Source: a virus | Direction: 5' to 3' (one strand) | DNA: 64,000 nucleotides | Virus record (IMG/VR): IMGVR_UViG_3300026484_000157 | Coordinates: 62,001-126,000 of that record | Part shown: positions 32,815 through 41,911 of the stretch, piece by piece | Layout: each line of letters begins with the position of its first letter | How positions within the stretch are numbered: position 1 is the first letter of the stretch | Program-made: the position numbers and the translations under genes | Notes under the pieces: model-generated | What the model was told of the DNA's origin: nothing | Database searches by the model: none | The model's input: the letters and a program-made list of their open reading frames with translations, nothing else

Positions 32815-34144
32815 TTATGAATTAGACCTTATTGGTCGGTTTGTTTCTGAAATGAAAGCCACAACAAAGGCAAAAGAAAAAGCACTTATTTTGGAACATT
32901 ATCTACTTAATTACACTCATACTATTAGTAGAATTTACAAGATTGCTTTTGATAGTAATTATCAAACATTCATAACTAGTGTTCCAAAAGCTAAAGAATT
33001 CTCTTATGATAAAGATGCATATGATTATTTTGTTGAACTTACTAATAGAATAATCAATGACAACGAACGAATCAAGCGAGATGAATGGGCACAATTGGTA
33101 TTCCTTTTGCAACAGTCTGTTTCTGAAAAAATTCAAGCTATTCTTGGTGACATAATGATCAAAAAATTAACTGTCGGTGCAGGTGTATCAAGTTATAATA
33201 AAATTGCTAAAAGGCTAGGATTGGATCTATTATTTGAGCATAAAGAGATGAAGGTTTCAAATTTGTCTGATGCAGAAATAAACTGGGAATCTGGGGTTAT
33301 GGTAGGCACAAAATATGATGGCTCAAATGGATCATATAAAAAAGGTATAATCTATAGCAGAAACGGAAGTCCAATTTTTACCAAACCAATGGAAGATGCA
33401 TTAGAACCATTAATAGATAGTGGATATGTTATCTGTGGAGAACTTTATAATAAAGAAAGTAGACAATCTGCTAATGGTATTATAAATTCGTGTATAAAAA
33501 TGGGATATGACACTAAATTACCAGTCGAGCAATTATCATTTGCAGTATTCGATGTAGTTCCAATTGAAGATTATGAAAATGGACATTGTGCAATTCCCTA
33601 TGAGGATAGAATTGCTAAGGCTGATGAGCTTATTGCTGAAATAAATCATCCAAAGATTCATGTAGTCGAACAAACGATAGTCCATTCTATGTCTGAAGCA
33701 TACAAGATGTATAGAGACATTAGATCAGACATCACTAAAATTGGCTATGAAGAAGGTATAATCATAAATAACAGAGATGCAATTTATGAAGCCAAAAGAT
33801 CTAAGTATCGTGCAAGAATTAAGGACAAACATACTGCAGACTTATATGTGAGAGGATGGAAACAACATAGAACTAATCCATCAATGGTTGGAAGTCTTCT
33901 TGTTGAAACTTCTGATAAAAGAATATCAGTTTGGGTTGGCTCAGGTCTAAAAGATTCACATATGATAGATTTCTTTGAGAGAAGAGATAATCTAGATGGA
34001 ATCATTGTTGAAATTGAATACAATCACATAATAAAAGGTAATAATGAGAGTGAATTCACTTTTTATTTACCAGTCTTTAAGAGGGAACGAATAGATAAGT
34101 CTGATGTTAACTCATTCGATAATTTAGATGGAAAAATATTATAG
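32807..34144 (+). CDS. lig: ATP-dependent DNA ligase
   Basis: 445 aa; seals nicks with ATP. Motif I GTKYDGSNG holds the lysine that is adenylylated (about residue 167), motif III ICGELYN, motif IV EEGIIINNRD, motif V KYRARIKDKHTADLYVRGW, followed by an OB-like C-terminal domain. Length is close to T4 ligase (gp30). Works with the phage polymerase and SbcCD/RecA in replication and repair. Confidence 0.9.
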   Translation: MVNYELDLIGRFVSEMKATTKAKEKALILEHYLLNYTHTISRIYKIAFDSNYQTFITSVPKAKEFSYDKDAYDYFVELTNRIINDNERIKRDEWAQLVFLLQQSVSEKIQAILGDIMIKKLTVGAGVSSYNKIAKRLGLDLLFEHKEMKVSNLSDAEINWESGVMVGTKYDGSNGSYKKGIIYSRNGSPIFTKPMEDALEPLIDSGYVICGELYNKESRQSANGIINSCIKMGYDTKLPVEQLSFAVFDVVPIEDYENGHCAIPYEDRIAKADELIAEINHPKIHVVEQTIVHSMSEAYKMYRDIRSDITKIGYEEGIIINNRDAIYEAKRSKYRARIKDKHTADLYVRGWKQHRTNPSMVGSLLVETSDKRISVWVGSGLKDSHMIDFFERRDNLDGIIVEIEYNHIIKGNNESEFTFYLPVFKRERIDKSDVNSFDNLDGKIL

Positions 34145-34155
34145 TGTTTTAATTT
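34141..34155 (+). repeat. 15-bp repeat ATAGTGTTTTAATTT, copy 1
   Basis: Identical to 43428-43442; both copies begin at the stop region of a gene and directly precede a structured intergenic element. Confidence 0.75.
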
Positions 34156-34210
34156 AAGGAGGATGTCGAAAGACATCCGAGTCCTTAGGTAGCACTTCCG
34201 ATGCTACCTA
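34156..34210 (+). ncRNA. Two-hairpin element with class II anti-leader
   Basis: Hairpin 1 GGATGTC-GAAA-GACATCC (34161-34178, GNRA loop) framed by AAGGA/TCCTT. Hairpin 2 TAGGTAGCA ... TGCTACCTA (34186-34210, 9 bp, loop CTTCCGA). CCGAGTCCTT (34177-34186) is the exact complement of AAGGACTCGG, and loop TTCCGA is complementary to TCGGAA, both from the class II leader AAGGACTCGGAAATG at 5092. May also control the gene at 34237 in cis. Confidence 0.55.
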
Positions 34211-34236
34211 TACAAACTACATAAGGAACGGATAAA

Positions 34237-34974
34237 ATGAAAATCAAAAATAAAAAATACCTAAGTAACTGGAAGTGGAATACACTCAACGATATTATTG
34301 GTGATATCATGACTGATATCAATAGTGGAGAAGTGTTATCCTATGAGAGTTCAACTCCCAAATATATGGAATCACTAACAGAGAAATACCTCAACGATAT
34401 TATTGAATTAAACGAAATGGAAATTCAATTTATCAATGACTATTTAATTTGGAAATCTGAAACAAAATACAACAAGTTTCATTCATTTATTGGCAAGTCG
34501 GAATCAAAATTTGAATTTGTAAGCAGTAAATGTGACCAACTAATAAGATCAATAAAAGAAGGAATTGCAGAAGGTGTACCATCTGCCCAATTATATCCTT
34601 CAATTGTTCTTGCAAAACAAACTTTTCTTCTTCCAAAAGAGATATATAAGCTATTCTCGGCTTATATGAAGGTTGCACTGTTCTTAGATGAAAACAGAAA
34701 GCCTAAGGATCTTAAAGAGACTTTGGATACTGCAGCGAATTATTTAACCGACAATTACGATATTGAAGAATTAATAATAGTCGTATCTGCTGATTATATT
34801 CCAGATGGTGGAATATCAGTATGCATCGAAAATGTCAATAATGGAGACTCAATCATAAAACATTTAAGATCTGAGCTTGTGCATTGGGAATACAAAAATG
34901 ACCTAAACCCAAACCATGATAACAATACAGGTGATGAAATTCCAATATTGTTATCCAAAGTTGAGGAGGACTAA
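34237..34974 (+). CDS. Hypothetical protein (245 aa)
   Basis: Helical first two thirds, then a beta-strand rich end. It follows the structured element and is coupled to the nuclease gene that begins one base after its stop. No family recognised; a partner of the nuclease is possible. Confidence 0.6.
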   Translation: MKIKNKKYLSNWKWNTLNDIIGDIMTDINSGEVLSYESSTPKYMESLTEKYLNDIIELNEMEIQFINDYLIWKSETKYNKFHSFIGKSESKFEFVSSKCDQLIRSIKEGIAEGVPSAQLYPSIVLAKQTFLLPKEIYKLFSAYMKVALFLDENRKPKDLKETLDTAANYLTDNYDIEELIIVVSADYIPDGGISVCIENVNNGDSIIKHLRSELVHWEYKNDLNPNHDNNTGDEIPILLSKVEED

Positions 34975-34975
34975 C

Positions 34976-35518
34976 ATGAGTAAGGCAAAAGGGTCAGAAT
35001 TCGAAAGAAAAATAGCAGGTATAATGAATAAAGCATTTATAGAACACACTGGTTTAGATAAGGCATTTATAAGAAACATCCATTCAGGTGCATGGTATGG
35101 TGGTAAAAATGCACATAGAGCTGAGGGGGTAGGAGATAAGGATCTAAACACTGGAGATATAACTACTCCATTGGATTTTATCTATACAATAGAATGTAAA
35201 CATTATAAATCACCCCCAGCATTCAAGGGTTTCATTGATGGTAAAGTGAGTCAATGGGATACATGGATTGATCAAACAGAACAGGATTCTGCAACTTCAG
35301 GTAGATCATCAATGTTAATCATAAAGTACAATTTGGTTTCTGAAATAGCAATGATAAGAAAAGATGATTCTGCTCTTCTTAAAGACAAGAAACTGAATCC
35401 AATTCAGCCATTATTTTTGTTTGAGTCTAAAAATCATGGTACTTGGTATGCATACAATTTTAACAGATTAATTGCTGAGACACATATATCTAGTTGGTTT
35501 AATATTAATTTAGACTAA
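34976..35518 (+). CDS. PD-(D/E)XK nuclease, resolvase-like
   Basis: 180 aa. KGSEFERKIAGIMNKAF, then a long spacer, GDITTPLDFIYTIECKHY (Asp ... Glu-x-Lys) and a conserved Gln helix (QTEQDSATSGRSS) fit the Holliday-junction-resolvase/RecB-like nuclease group of phages. Begins with ATG 34976 after GGAGGACTAAC. Placed directly before recA, which supports a role in recombination. Confidence 0.65.
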   Translation: MSKAKGSEFERKIAGIMNKAFIEHTGLDKAFIRNIHSGAWYGGKNAHRAEGVGDKDLNTGDITTPLDFIYTIECKHYKSPPAFKGFIDGKVSQWDTWIDQTEQDSATSGRSSMLIIKYNLVSEIAMIRKDDSALLKDKKLNPIQPLFLFESKNHGTWYAYNFNRLIAETHISSWFNINLD

Positions 35519-35565
35519 TCACTCCCCTACAAGGGAATCAAGCCAATAAAAATAAAGGACTTAAT

Positions 35566-36744
35566 ATGGGAATAAATGAACTAGACAATGTCATGAAGGA
35601 CATTCAAAAAACTTACAAAAAGAAGAATGATACAATAATCTACGATCCAGATAGAGAGAAGATTCCACTATCATCAGGATCTGCAGTTATTGATTCACAA
35701 CACAATGGTGGTCTATGTTATTTGGGCAGAATCACACAGCTTATGAGTTTAGAATCTGGTGGTAAAACAACATTAGCCTTACAAACGGCTATATTAGCAT
35801 GTAAGAATTATCCTGATAAGGGTGTAGTCTTCTTTGACATGGAACAACATATGGATTATACTTATCTTGAGATGTTATCAAGAAAATACGGATTCGATTC
35901 TGTTCCTAGCAATTTATACATTTTACAGCCAATGAATGCTGAAGAACTAGAAGATGTATGGCTCAAATTCATGGCTAAAAATGGTGATAAAATTGTATTA
36001 GCCATTATTGATTCAGTAGCAGCAACTAAACCAAAATCAATGTTAGAAAAAATTCATGGAGAATCAAGTCAAAAATCTCAACATGCAATGTTTTGGAACG
36101 ATTTTATACCAAAAGTCAACAATGATGCTTCAAAATTCCAATTAGCAGTTTTATTAGTAAATCAGCTTAGAGCAGCACCATCTTTATCAAATATGGATAA
36201 GTTTAAAACTGGTGGACAGGTAGGACTAGGTGCAGGTGCATCGAATTTTGATACTGATATGACTCCAACTGGTGGTAATGCACTTAGATATTACATTTCA
36301 TGTTCATACATGTTATCTTGGTCAGGAAGAGTAAAAGAACAATTAGAAAACGATCAAACTGGTGAGATCGAAGATGTTGAGGTTTCAAATAAATATACAA
36401 TCAGAAATGTTAAGAATAAAGTTGCAAGACCTTATTCAAAATCTAAATACATAATTAGATTTGGTGATGGTACTGATGATGCTCCAATCATTCTAGAAAG
36501 AATGAAAGAAATTGGCAGAATAACTAATCAAGGATCATTCTTATCTTATCATGCCAGAAATTCTGATTTAGACTTCAGAGTCAATGGTAAAGTAAAATTT
36601 AACGAAAAATTCATGATGCCAGATATATTGGCTGATGCAACAATTCAATATATAGATTCATATAAATCAGATTTTGAAATGCCAGAACTGGATGATGACG
36701 ATAATGATGATATGGACGGTTTATTAGAAGAAGTAGAAGTTTAA
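35566..36744 (+). CDS. recA: RecA/UvsX recombinase
   Basis: 392 aa; forms ATP filaments on ssDNA and drives strand exchange. Walker A LESGGKTTLALQ near residue 65, VVFFDMEQHMD, Walker B VLAIIDSVAAT, a loop 1/2 region with LLVNQLRAAPS and TGGNALRYY. The acidic C-terminal tail (DDDDNDDMDGLLEEVEV) resembles those of RecA and SSB. Neighbours are nuclease and SbcCD. Confidence 0.95.
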   Translation: MGINELDNVMKDIQKTYKKKNDTIIYDPDREKIPLSSGSAVIDSQHNGGLCYLGRITQLMSLESGGKTTLALQTAILACKNYPDKGVVFFDMEQHMDYTYLEMLSRKYGFDSVPSNLYILQPMNAEELEDVWLKFMAKNGDKIVLAIIDSVAATKPKSMLEKIHGESSQKSQHAMFWNDFIPKVNNDASKFQLAVLLVNQLRAAPSLSNMDKFKTGGQVGLGAGASNFDTDMTPTGGNALRYYISCSYMLSWSGRVKEQLENDQTGEIEDVEVSNKYTIRNVKNKVARPYSKSKYIIRFGDGTDDAPIILERMKEIGRITNQGSFLSYHARNSDLDFRVNGKVKFNEKFMMPDILADATIQYIDSYKSDFEMPELDDDDNDDMDGLLEEVEV

Positions 36745-36755
36745 ACTTCTTCTAA
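36724..36755 (+). promoter_or_regulatory. Inverted repeat at the recA end
   Basis: TTAGAAGAAG (36724-36733) and CTTCTTCTAA (36746-36755), 10 bp perfect; inside it AGAAGTTTAAACTTCT is itself a palindrome. It ends at the RBS AAAGGACTC of the next gene, so it may limit its translation. Confidence 0.5.
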
Positions 36756-36767
36756 AGGACTCAGAAA

Positions 36768-37148
36768 ATGTCAATACTAAATCAAGAAACATGTGAATAC
36801 AATACAGACCTGATAGATGATATTATGCTATCAGTATTAGATGGTGCTGAAATTACCATTCCAATATATAGAAGAATTATTGAGTTTCAAATATCTGAGT
36901 TTACAAAGAATTCGGATGAAGATGATCAATCGGAAGATCAGGCAATAATAATATTCAAAACAAATGACATTATTAAAAATGATATAACCCCAGATATGGA
37001 ACATTTTGTATCTGGTTATATTTATAGATCAATAGTGGAGATACTTAAAAATTCCATTATTATTGATGAGAATAGTATTCAATTCTCTGTTTCTCTTGAC
37101 CATTTGGCTGACCAATATGAAGTAACAATCTACATTTCAGAAAGATAA
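36768..37148 (+). CDS. Hypothetical acidic protein (126 aa)
   Basis: Leader AAAGGACTCAGAAA (class II-like). Acidic, alpha/beta. Unknown. Confidence 0.6.
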   Translation: MSILNQETCEYNTDLIDDIMLSVLDGAEITIPIYRRIIEFQISEFTKNSDEDDQSEDQAIIIFKTNDIIKNDITPDMEHFVSGYIYRSIVEILKNSIIIDENSIQFSVSLDHLADQYEVTIYISER

Positions 37149-37152
37149 TATT

Positions 37153-37181
37153 AAATCTACACTTCCTTATTTTTATAAAAC
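37153..37181 (+). promoter_or_regulatory. Promoter TTAAAT-N17-TATAAA with anti-RBS spacer
   Basis: CCTTATTTT (37167-37175), in the spacer, is complementary to AAAATAAGG (37192-37200), which is the RBS region of the leader peptide and SbcC genes. Confidence 0.7.
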
Positions 37182-37207
37182 AACATATCAAAATAAGGAA
37201 GAACAAA

Positions 37208-37261
37208 ATGCCTGATGAAATACCAACTACTCCAAAATCAATATTAAATGGAGATTATTAA
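37208..37261 (+). CDS. Possible 17-aa leader peptide
   Basis: ATG 37208 after the promoter's RBS; MPDEIPTTPKSILNGDY, TAATG junction with the SbcC gene. The RBS of SbcC (GGAGATTATTA) is inside it, so translation of this peptide probably opens the SbcC start. Confidence 0.45.
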   Translation: MPDEIPTTPKSILNGDY

Positions 37262-38538
37262 TGACAAATTTTACATTAAAGAACTTTCAATCCCATAAAA
37301 ACACCACTATAACTATTGATGGATTTACAATTATAAAAGGGTCATCTAATGGTGGGAAATCTGCAATAAGAAGAGCAATATCATGTCTATTATTTAATGA
37401 ATATGATAAATCTTATATAAGAAACTCGGCAACATCACTAGAATTGGAACTAGATGATGGAACAAACATCTTCAAACTTTCAAAGCCTAAAAATTCATAC
37501 CTAGTGAATGGAAAGGAATTTCCAAAAATTGGTAAAGATGTGCCTGAGAAATTCAAACAGCTCGGCATTGACTATTTTGTTGCAGATGGCACGAAACATA
37601 ATCTAATATCTAGTTCACAACTAGATCCTTTATTCATGCTAACATATTCTGATCAAGATAATACAAGAATTCTAAACAAGATATTCTCTGTTGAAAGATA
37701 CGAATTGGCATCTAAGGATGTGAAGAAAGATAAAGATAATCTAAGAAAAGAAAACAAGATATTTAGAGAACAACTATCTGAAGAAAAAGGTCATAGAAAC
37801 TTACTATCTGATTCTCTTGACCTTACTACAAGAGCAATAGAAGTAATGGATAAACTGGAGTCATTAGATAATCACAATCTTGCTCTGTCTAAATATAATT
37901 CATTGTATTACGAATCAAGAAAAATAAAAGATTCAATCACTGAATTGGAGGAACTAGTTAGTAGATACACTCTTCTTAAGAACAGCATAAGTAACATAGA
38001 TAAGCATCTAGGAGATGAACTACAATTATCCAATGTTCAAGATCAATCTTCCAAATTAGTGAGTTTATTTGGATATTATGATAAGTTAATGAACATTCAG
38101 GTTATTTCTTCATTTTTGAAACAATTAGATAATATTGACATTGCCAAAAGCCATTTAACTGATATTTCCACTAAGATTAATAAAGGCATGATGTCAATAG
38201 ACAAAATCGATACAATAGTAAGACAGAGTGATTCTGCAAGAGATAAGATTAACAAAATCACAGAATTCACTGCTCTTATTGATAAACTTACCACTAACAA
38301 TTTAGAACATAACAAAACATTGATGGCTCTGAACGATCTGTCATCAAAAAGTGATCAATTCACTCAACATAATGATAACATTATGGTTATTGCAAGAACT
38401 ATTGACATTATAGCAATTTATGATAAGAAAAAGGATCAATTAAGTAGAATTCCTTTAAAGATTAAAGAGCTAGAAGAACAACTTCCAGAAACATGTCCGA
38501 CATGTGGACAAGATATAAAGGATAATCAATGTCATTAA
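37261..38538 (+). CDS. sbcC: SbcC/Rad50-like ATPase, N-terminal half ending at zinc hook
   Basis: 425 aa. Walker A GSSNGGKSAIRR (residues 27-37) and the N-lobe of an SMC-type ATPase to about 150, then about 250 residues of coiled coil, ending with CPTCGQ (C412 and C415), the zinc-hook CxxC, only 10 residues from the C-terminus. The returning coil, signature motif and Walker B are missing and are found in a separate gene at 44293. The product should pair with that half and with SbcD. It overlaps sbcD by 10 bp. Confidence 0.85.
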   Translation: MTNFTLKNFQSHKNTTITIDGFTIIKGSSNGGKSAIRRAISCLLFNEYDKSYIRNSATSLELELDDGTNIFKLSKPKNSYLVNGKEFPKIGKDVPEKFKQLGIDYFVADGTKHNLISSSQLDPLFMLTYSDQDNTRILNKIFSVERYELASKDVKKDKDNLRKENKIFREQLSEEKGHRNLLSDSLDLTTRAIEVMDKLESLDNHNLALSKYNSLYYESRKIKDSITELEELVSRYTLLKNSISNIDKHLGDELQLSNVQDQSSKLVSLFGYYDKLMNIQVISSFLKQLDNIDIAKSHLTDISTKINKGMMSIDKIDTIVRQSDSARDKINKITEFTALIDKLTTNNLEHNKTLMALNDLSSKSDQFTQHNDNIMVIARTIDIIAIYDKKKDQLSRIPLKIKELEEQLPETCPTCGQDIKDNQCH

Positions 38539-39482
38539 AATATGCAACAATTAAAGATCCACACCTACGATTTGGATTTAATAAGCCAGTTGGTCGGTCT
38601 GAAAGTTTCTTTGATGAAATTTCTGCCAAATTAGATTACATAAGACAAGAAATGAATAATAAAGATATTAAGCTTTTGATCATACCAGGGGATATATTAG
38701 ATATAAAAGCACCTCATAAATATACTTATGTTCAAATCAACAAGATCATTAAGGAGCTAGAAAAATTTACAAATGATGGGATTAAAATCTTAACCATTGC
38801 AGGTAACCATGATTTGCCATTTTCATCAATTGAGAAGAAGCCAGATTCTATTTATCAATTTCTAGTAAACAATAACTATATAATTTCTGTGGCTGATGAT
38901 CCATATATAACTGATGAATATGAGATACATGGGATCGACTATTCATCACCAGAAGAATCAGTGTTTGAAAAACTAGATACAATACATGCCAAATTGGATA
39001 CAAATAAGCACAATATTGTATTAATGCACCAACATTTCATCCCTGATGGTAAAGATACATTAGATTTTGTTTCTTTTTTCAAATATAGTAGCCTTACAAA
39101 GTATGAATTGGTAAATACCTTTATAATGGGACATTTACATAAAGGATATAATCCAGTCTTTCATAAAAATAAAACCAGAGATCAATGGTATATAAACCAA
39201 TGGTCACCTGTCCGATTAGCAAGGGATTACTACTCTGTCAATGACAAACATATACCTACAATGGTAACATATATTGATAATGAGTTTACTACTATTGAAT
39301 TGCCTTGCAAATCATTTGATGATTCATTCATAAAAATGGAACTGAAAAATGATAAGTCATTTAATGACGGACTGGATAAATTTATCAAAGGTATGAAAGG
39401 TGCATCATTAGATACAGAAGATCTAATTCCACCAGAGGAAATTAAGGAAAAGGTAATGCATTACCTACAAAAACATGAATAA
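38529..39482 (+). CDS. sbcD: SbcD/Mre11-like nuclease
   Basis: 317 aa metallophosphoesterase, exo/endonuclease partner of SbcC (T4 gp47). Motif I KDPHLRFG, II GDILD, III GNHDLP, IV MHQHF, V MGHLHKGY, with C-terminal cap region to residue 317. All metal ligands appear present. Translationally coupled to the SbcC N-half. Confidence 0.9.
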   Translation: MSLKYATIKDPHLRFGFNKPVGRSESFFDEISAKLDYIRQEMNNKDIKLLIIPGDILDIKAPHKYTYVQINKIIKELEKFTNDGIKILTIAGNHDLPFSSIEKKPDSIYQFLVNNNYIISVADDPYITDEYEIHGIDYSSPEESVFEKLDTIHAKLDTNKHNIVLMHQHFIPDGKDTLDFVSFFKYSSLTKYELVNTFIMGHLHKGYNPVFHKNKTRDQWYINQWSPVRLARDYYSVNDKHIPTMVTYIDNEFTTIELPCKSFDDSFIKMELKNDKSFNDGLDKFIKGMKGASLDTEDLIPPEEIKEKVMHYLQKHE

Positions 39483-39497
39483 ATCAAAGGAGATATA

Positions 39498-39731
39498 GTG
39501 ATAGACAAACTAAAACAAACAATTGAGAAGCTGAAGATTAAAGAGGGGATTCTTAAATCTGAACTTGAAACTTTAGAAGAACAAGTAGCCACTGGTAAGG
39601 CAAACATGAGAGAATTATTTGGTACTGATGATGTAAAAGAGCTTGAAAACATAAAATCTGGCTTAGAACAATCAGTTAGTGAACTAGAGGCTCAAATAAA
39701 CGAGATTACTAAAGATCTCAATCTTAATTAA
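39498..39731 (+). CDS. Small coiled-coil protein (77 aa)
   Basis: GTG start after AAAGGAGATATA. Nearly all heptad-type coiled coil (IEKLKIKEGILKSELETLEE). Lies in the SbcCD operon; it might complete or cap the SbcC coiled coil, which is inference. Confidence 0.6.
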   Translation: MIDKLKQTIEKLKIKEGILKSELETLEEQVATGKANMRELFGTDDVKELENIKSGLEQSVSELEAQINEITKDLNLN

Positions 39732-39742
39732 AGGAGGACAAG

Positions 39743-39985
39743 ATGAGTAAAGCAATTTTATTTGAATCACAATTAGTTGAACATTTTGCAGACACTTCAA
39801 ATTCATATCTATATAAAGTAGAAGATGATGGTACAATAACTTGTAATATGTGTAGTGATTTTGAAATACATAAATGTGAAGAGCATGATGATGAGATTTT
39901 AAGTGATGAAACACTACTATTTGAAGGCTCTTGTGGAGAAGGTATTAACTTCAACCCAATAACAAAACAATTGAAAAAGGTATAA
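39743..39985 (+). CDS. Hypothetical acidic protein with CxxC
   Basis: 80 aa; RBS AAAGGAGGACAAG, very strong. CNMC and later HKCEEH suggest one zinc site. Ends one base before the clamp gene. Unknown. Confidence 0.55.
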   Translation: MSKAILFESQLVEHFADTSNSYLYKVEDDGTITCNMCSDFEIHKCEEHDDEILSDETLLFEGSCGEGINFNPITKQLKKV

Positions 39986-39986
39986 T

Positions 39987-41048
39987 ATGAACAAAATAGA
40001 ATTCACACTAACACATGAACAAATGGCTGAGCTGAAAACTGCCACTGCACCAATTTCTGCAAATTCACTGTTAGTAAATGCAACAAATGATGGTGTTTCT
40101 TTTAACATCTATGATCAACAATCTTATGAGGGTACTGTAAAGTTCCCAATTATTTCTGATGGTACAGGTAACTTTACAATAAGTAAAAATATGCTAAACA
40201 GCATTTTCTCGGTTATGGGTGCAAAAACAACATTTACTGTTGATGATACATTACTTACTGTAGATATTGATGGTACAAAACTGAACATCAACCTACCATA
40301 TGATCAAGACTCAGGTGCATATATTCCACCAATGGAGGGTGCAGAACTGGTTGCTGAGATTCCAAAAGATAGATTTCAACAAATTATCAATCTTATGAAT
40401 GTATCAAATGACAGTGATGCAGGTGCATCTAAGATCATAGAATTTGCTGAAACAAGTAAATCAGGTAATGGTCTTCAAGTAAATATTGTTGAGACTCCAG
40501 AATTTGCAGAAGTTAAGATTCCATTGACTGGCTTATTTTATGGAATTGCTAAGATGTTTGCAACACTTACAAAAGACAATGTTTCTGTTTATCTAAATAA
40601 AGAAGCAGGGGTAGTTATTTTCACAACCTCTTACACAACTTATTGGTCTGCTCTAAACCAATATGATTTTCCAACTGATTACATTGAGGGTGATAAACAA
40701 GAAGAGACTGAATCTTTCACACTTAAAAATGTGAATCCAATAGTGTCATCATTGAAAAAATTATCGATCCCACTTATTGGTATCAGTAATCCTTTTATCT
40801 CATTAAAAACAATGAAAGATGGTAGATTGAATTTATCAGTTACTGATCTAGGTAACAGAATCAGTCATGCATTTGCTGATATTGAGATGCACACAGAGTT
40901 AGACGATGAGCTAGTTCAAATCTCAATCAAATCAATGTCATCGATTTTATCAAAATGTCCATCTGAAGATATCGAAGTATCATTCAGAGAGACTCTTGTT
41001 AAATTCAGATTCGATGGATATTCTGCTTATTTAGGTAAATTCCTATAA
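39987..41048 (+). CDS. DNA sliding clamp (beta/DnaN-like)
   Basis: 353 aa, close to the length of bacterial beta clamp (about 366). Three repeats of alternating strands can be followed (for example FTISKNMLNSIFSVMG, IPKDRFQQIINLM, FTLKNVNPIVSSLKKL at the same place in each third, then a final FRFDGYSAYLGKFL), the hallmark of DnaN. It would ring DNA and tether the phage polymerase. No clamp-loader gene is seen in the window. Family call rests on length and repeat pattern. Confidence 0.65.
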   Translation: MNKIEFTLTHEQMAELKTATAPISANSLLVNATNDGVSFNIYDQQSYEGTVKFPIISDGTGNFTISKNMLNSIFSVMGAKTTFTVDDTLLTVDIDGTKLNINLPYDQDSGAYIPPMEGAELVAEIPKDRFQQIINLMNVSNDSDAGASKIIEFAETSKSGNGLQVNIVETPEFAEVKIPLTGLFYGIAKMFATLTKDNVSVYLNKEAGVVIFTTSYTTYWSALNQYDFPTDYIEGDKQEETESFTLKNVNPIVSSLKKLSIPLIGISNPFISLKTMKDGRLNLSVTDLGNRISHAFADIEMHTELDDELVQISIKSMSSILSKCPSEDIEVSFRETLVKFRFDGYSAYLGKFL

Positions 41049-41065
41049 GCTCAATAGCATCTCTT

Positions 41066-41093
41066 CTAGGCATAGTCGGTGCACTATGCCTAG
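41066..41093 (+). promoter_or_regulatory. Perfect 11-bp stem-loop
   Basis: CTAGGCATAGT, loop CGGTGC, ACTATGCCTAG, 18 bases after the clamp stop. No T-tract. Same geometry as the hairpin at 8902. Confidence 0.6.
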
Positions 41094-41095
41094 CA

Positions 41096-41257
41096 ATGAA
41101 TATTGGATACAATCTTGAATCCTATTATATATTCACAGTCTCATCAATCTTATGGATCAAATATGGATTTACGATCAAAAATAACCCACTTATTATAATG
41201 AATTTGGTGTTTATTGTAATAGACTTAATAGGTATATATAATTATGGTAATAACTAA
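41096..41257 (+). CDS. Small membrane protein (53 aa or longer)
   Basis: From ATG 41096: two TM segments (YYIFTVSSILWIKYGF and PLIIMNLVFIVIDLIGIY). The open frame reaches back to about 41039 and would add a first hydrophobic helix (SLLGIVGALCLAMNIG) if an ATT or ATA start is used, which fits a three-helix phage membrane protein better. It overlaps the next gene. Unknown role. Confidence 0.5.
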   Translation: MNIGYNLESYYIFTVSSILWIKYGFTIKNNPLIIMNLVFIVIDLIGIYNYGNN

Positions 41258-41435
41258 AATAAAAAGAACATTTCATTTATATATAACATGTAGAATAAAG
41301 GGACACGATAATGAGTTCACATTTCATCATAATGGGTGGAAAAAGGGAACATTCCAGACTCACCGTCCAATCCCACTATATCAGGCAAAATGTGTAAGGT
41401 GTAATAGATATTACGGAGAAAAACAAGAATTTTAA
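41244..41435 (+). CDS. Small basic protein with CxxC
   Basis: 63 aa; HLYITCRIKGHDNEF and KCVRCNRYYGE: a short zinc-binding protein, typical of phage small-protein clusters. Overlaps the membrane protein by 14 bp. Confidence 0.55.
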   Translation: MVITKIKRTFHLYITCRIKGHDNEFTFHHNGWKKGTFQTHRPIPLYQAKCVRCNRYYGEKQEF

Positions 41436-41444
41436 AGGAAAAAT

Positions 41445-41909
41445 ATGATAAAGTTATCAGTAGTAGCATGTAATTTACTAGCAAAAGTAAATGTTAACAT
41501 CATGAACATGGAATTAGAAAAAATTAAATCAAAGAATGAGCTGAATATAACCTATGCTAAAAACAAAGCGGTTGTTCAACATTCATTAGGTTACCTACCT
41601 GAAAATATCTCAGTTTCAGAAACTGATGACAGGGATATCATTGATAAGATGATGCATTTATTCGAGGATCAACCAAGAAAGATAGATTTGATGCTTGTTC
41701 ACAAATCATTGGTAGAGTCATTATTGAACTCATTAACAAAATATGACCATAAAGACAAAATATCTGTAGATAACGGACTTATTGGTACAATTTGGGGTAT
41801 TCCATTTTATGACTTCACTGATGAATATGAAATGTGGAAGATCATAACAGATAATACAACTGATGGAGTAATTCCAAATTATAGAGTATTAGTACCTGAG
41901 GATTACTAA
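41445..41909 (+). CDS. Hypothetical protein (154 aa)
   Basis: Alpha/beta, with IGTIWGIPFYDF and RVLVPEDY near the end. RBS AAAGGAAAAAT. No family recognised. Confidence 0.6.
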   Translation: MIKLSVVACNLLAKVNVNIMNMELEKIKSKNELNITYAKNKAVVQHSLGYLPENISVSETDDRDIIDKMMHLFEDQPRKIDLMLVHKSLVESLLNSLTKYDHKDKISVDNGLIGTIWGIPFYDFTDEYEMWKIITDNTTDGVIPNYRVLVPEDY

Positions 41910-41911
41910 TC

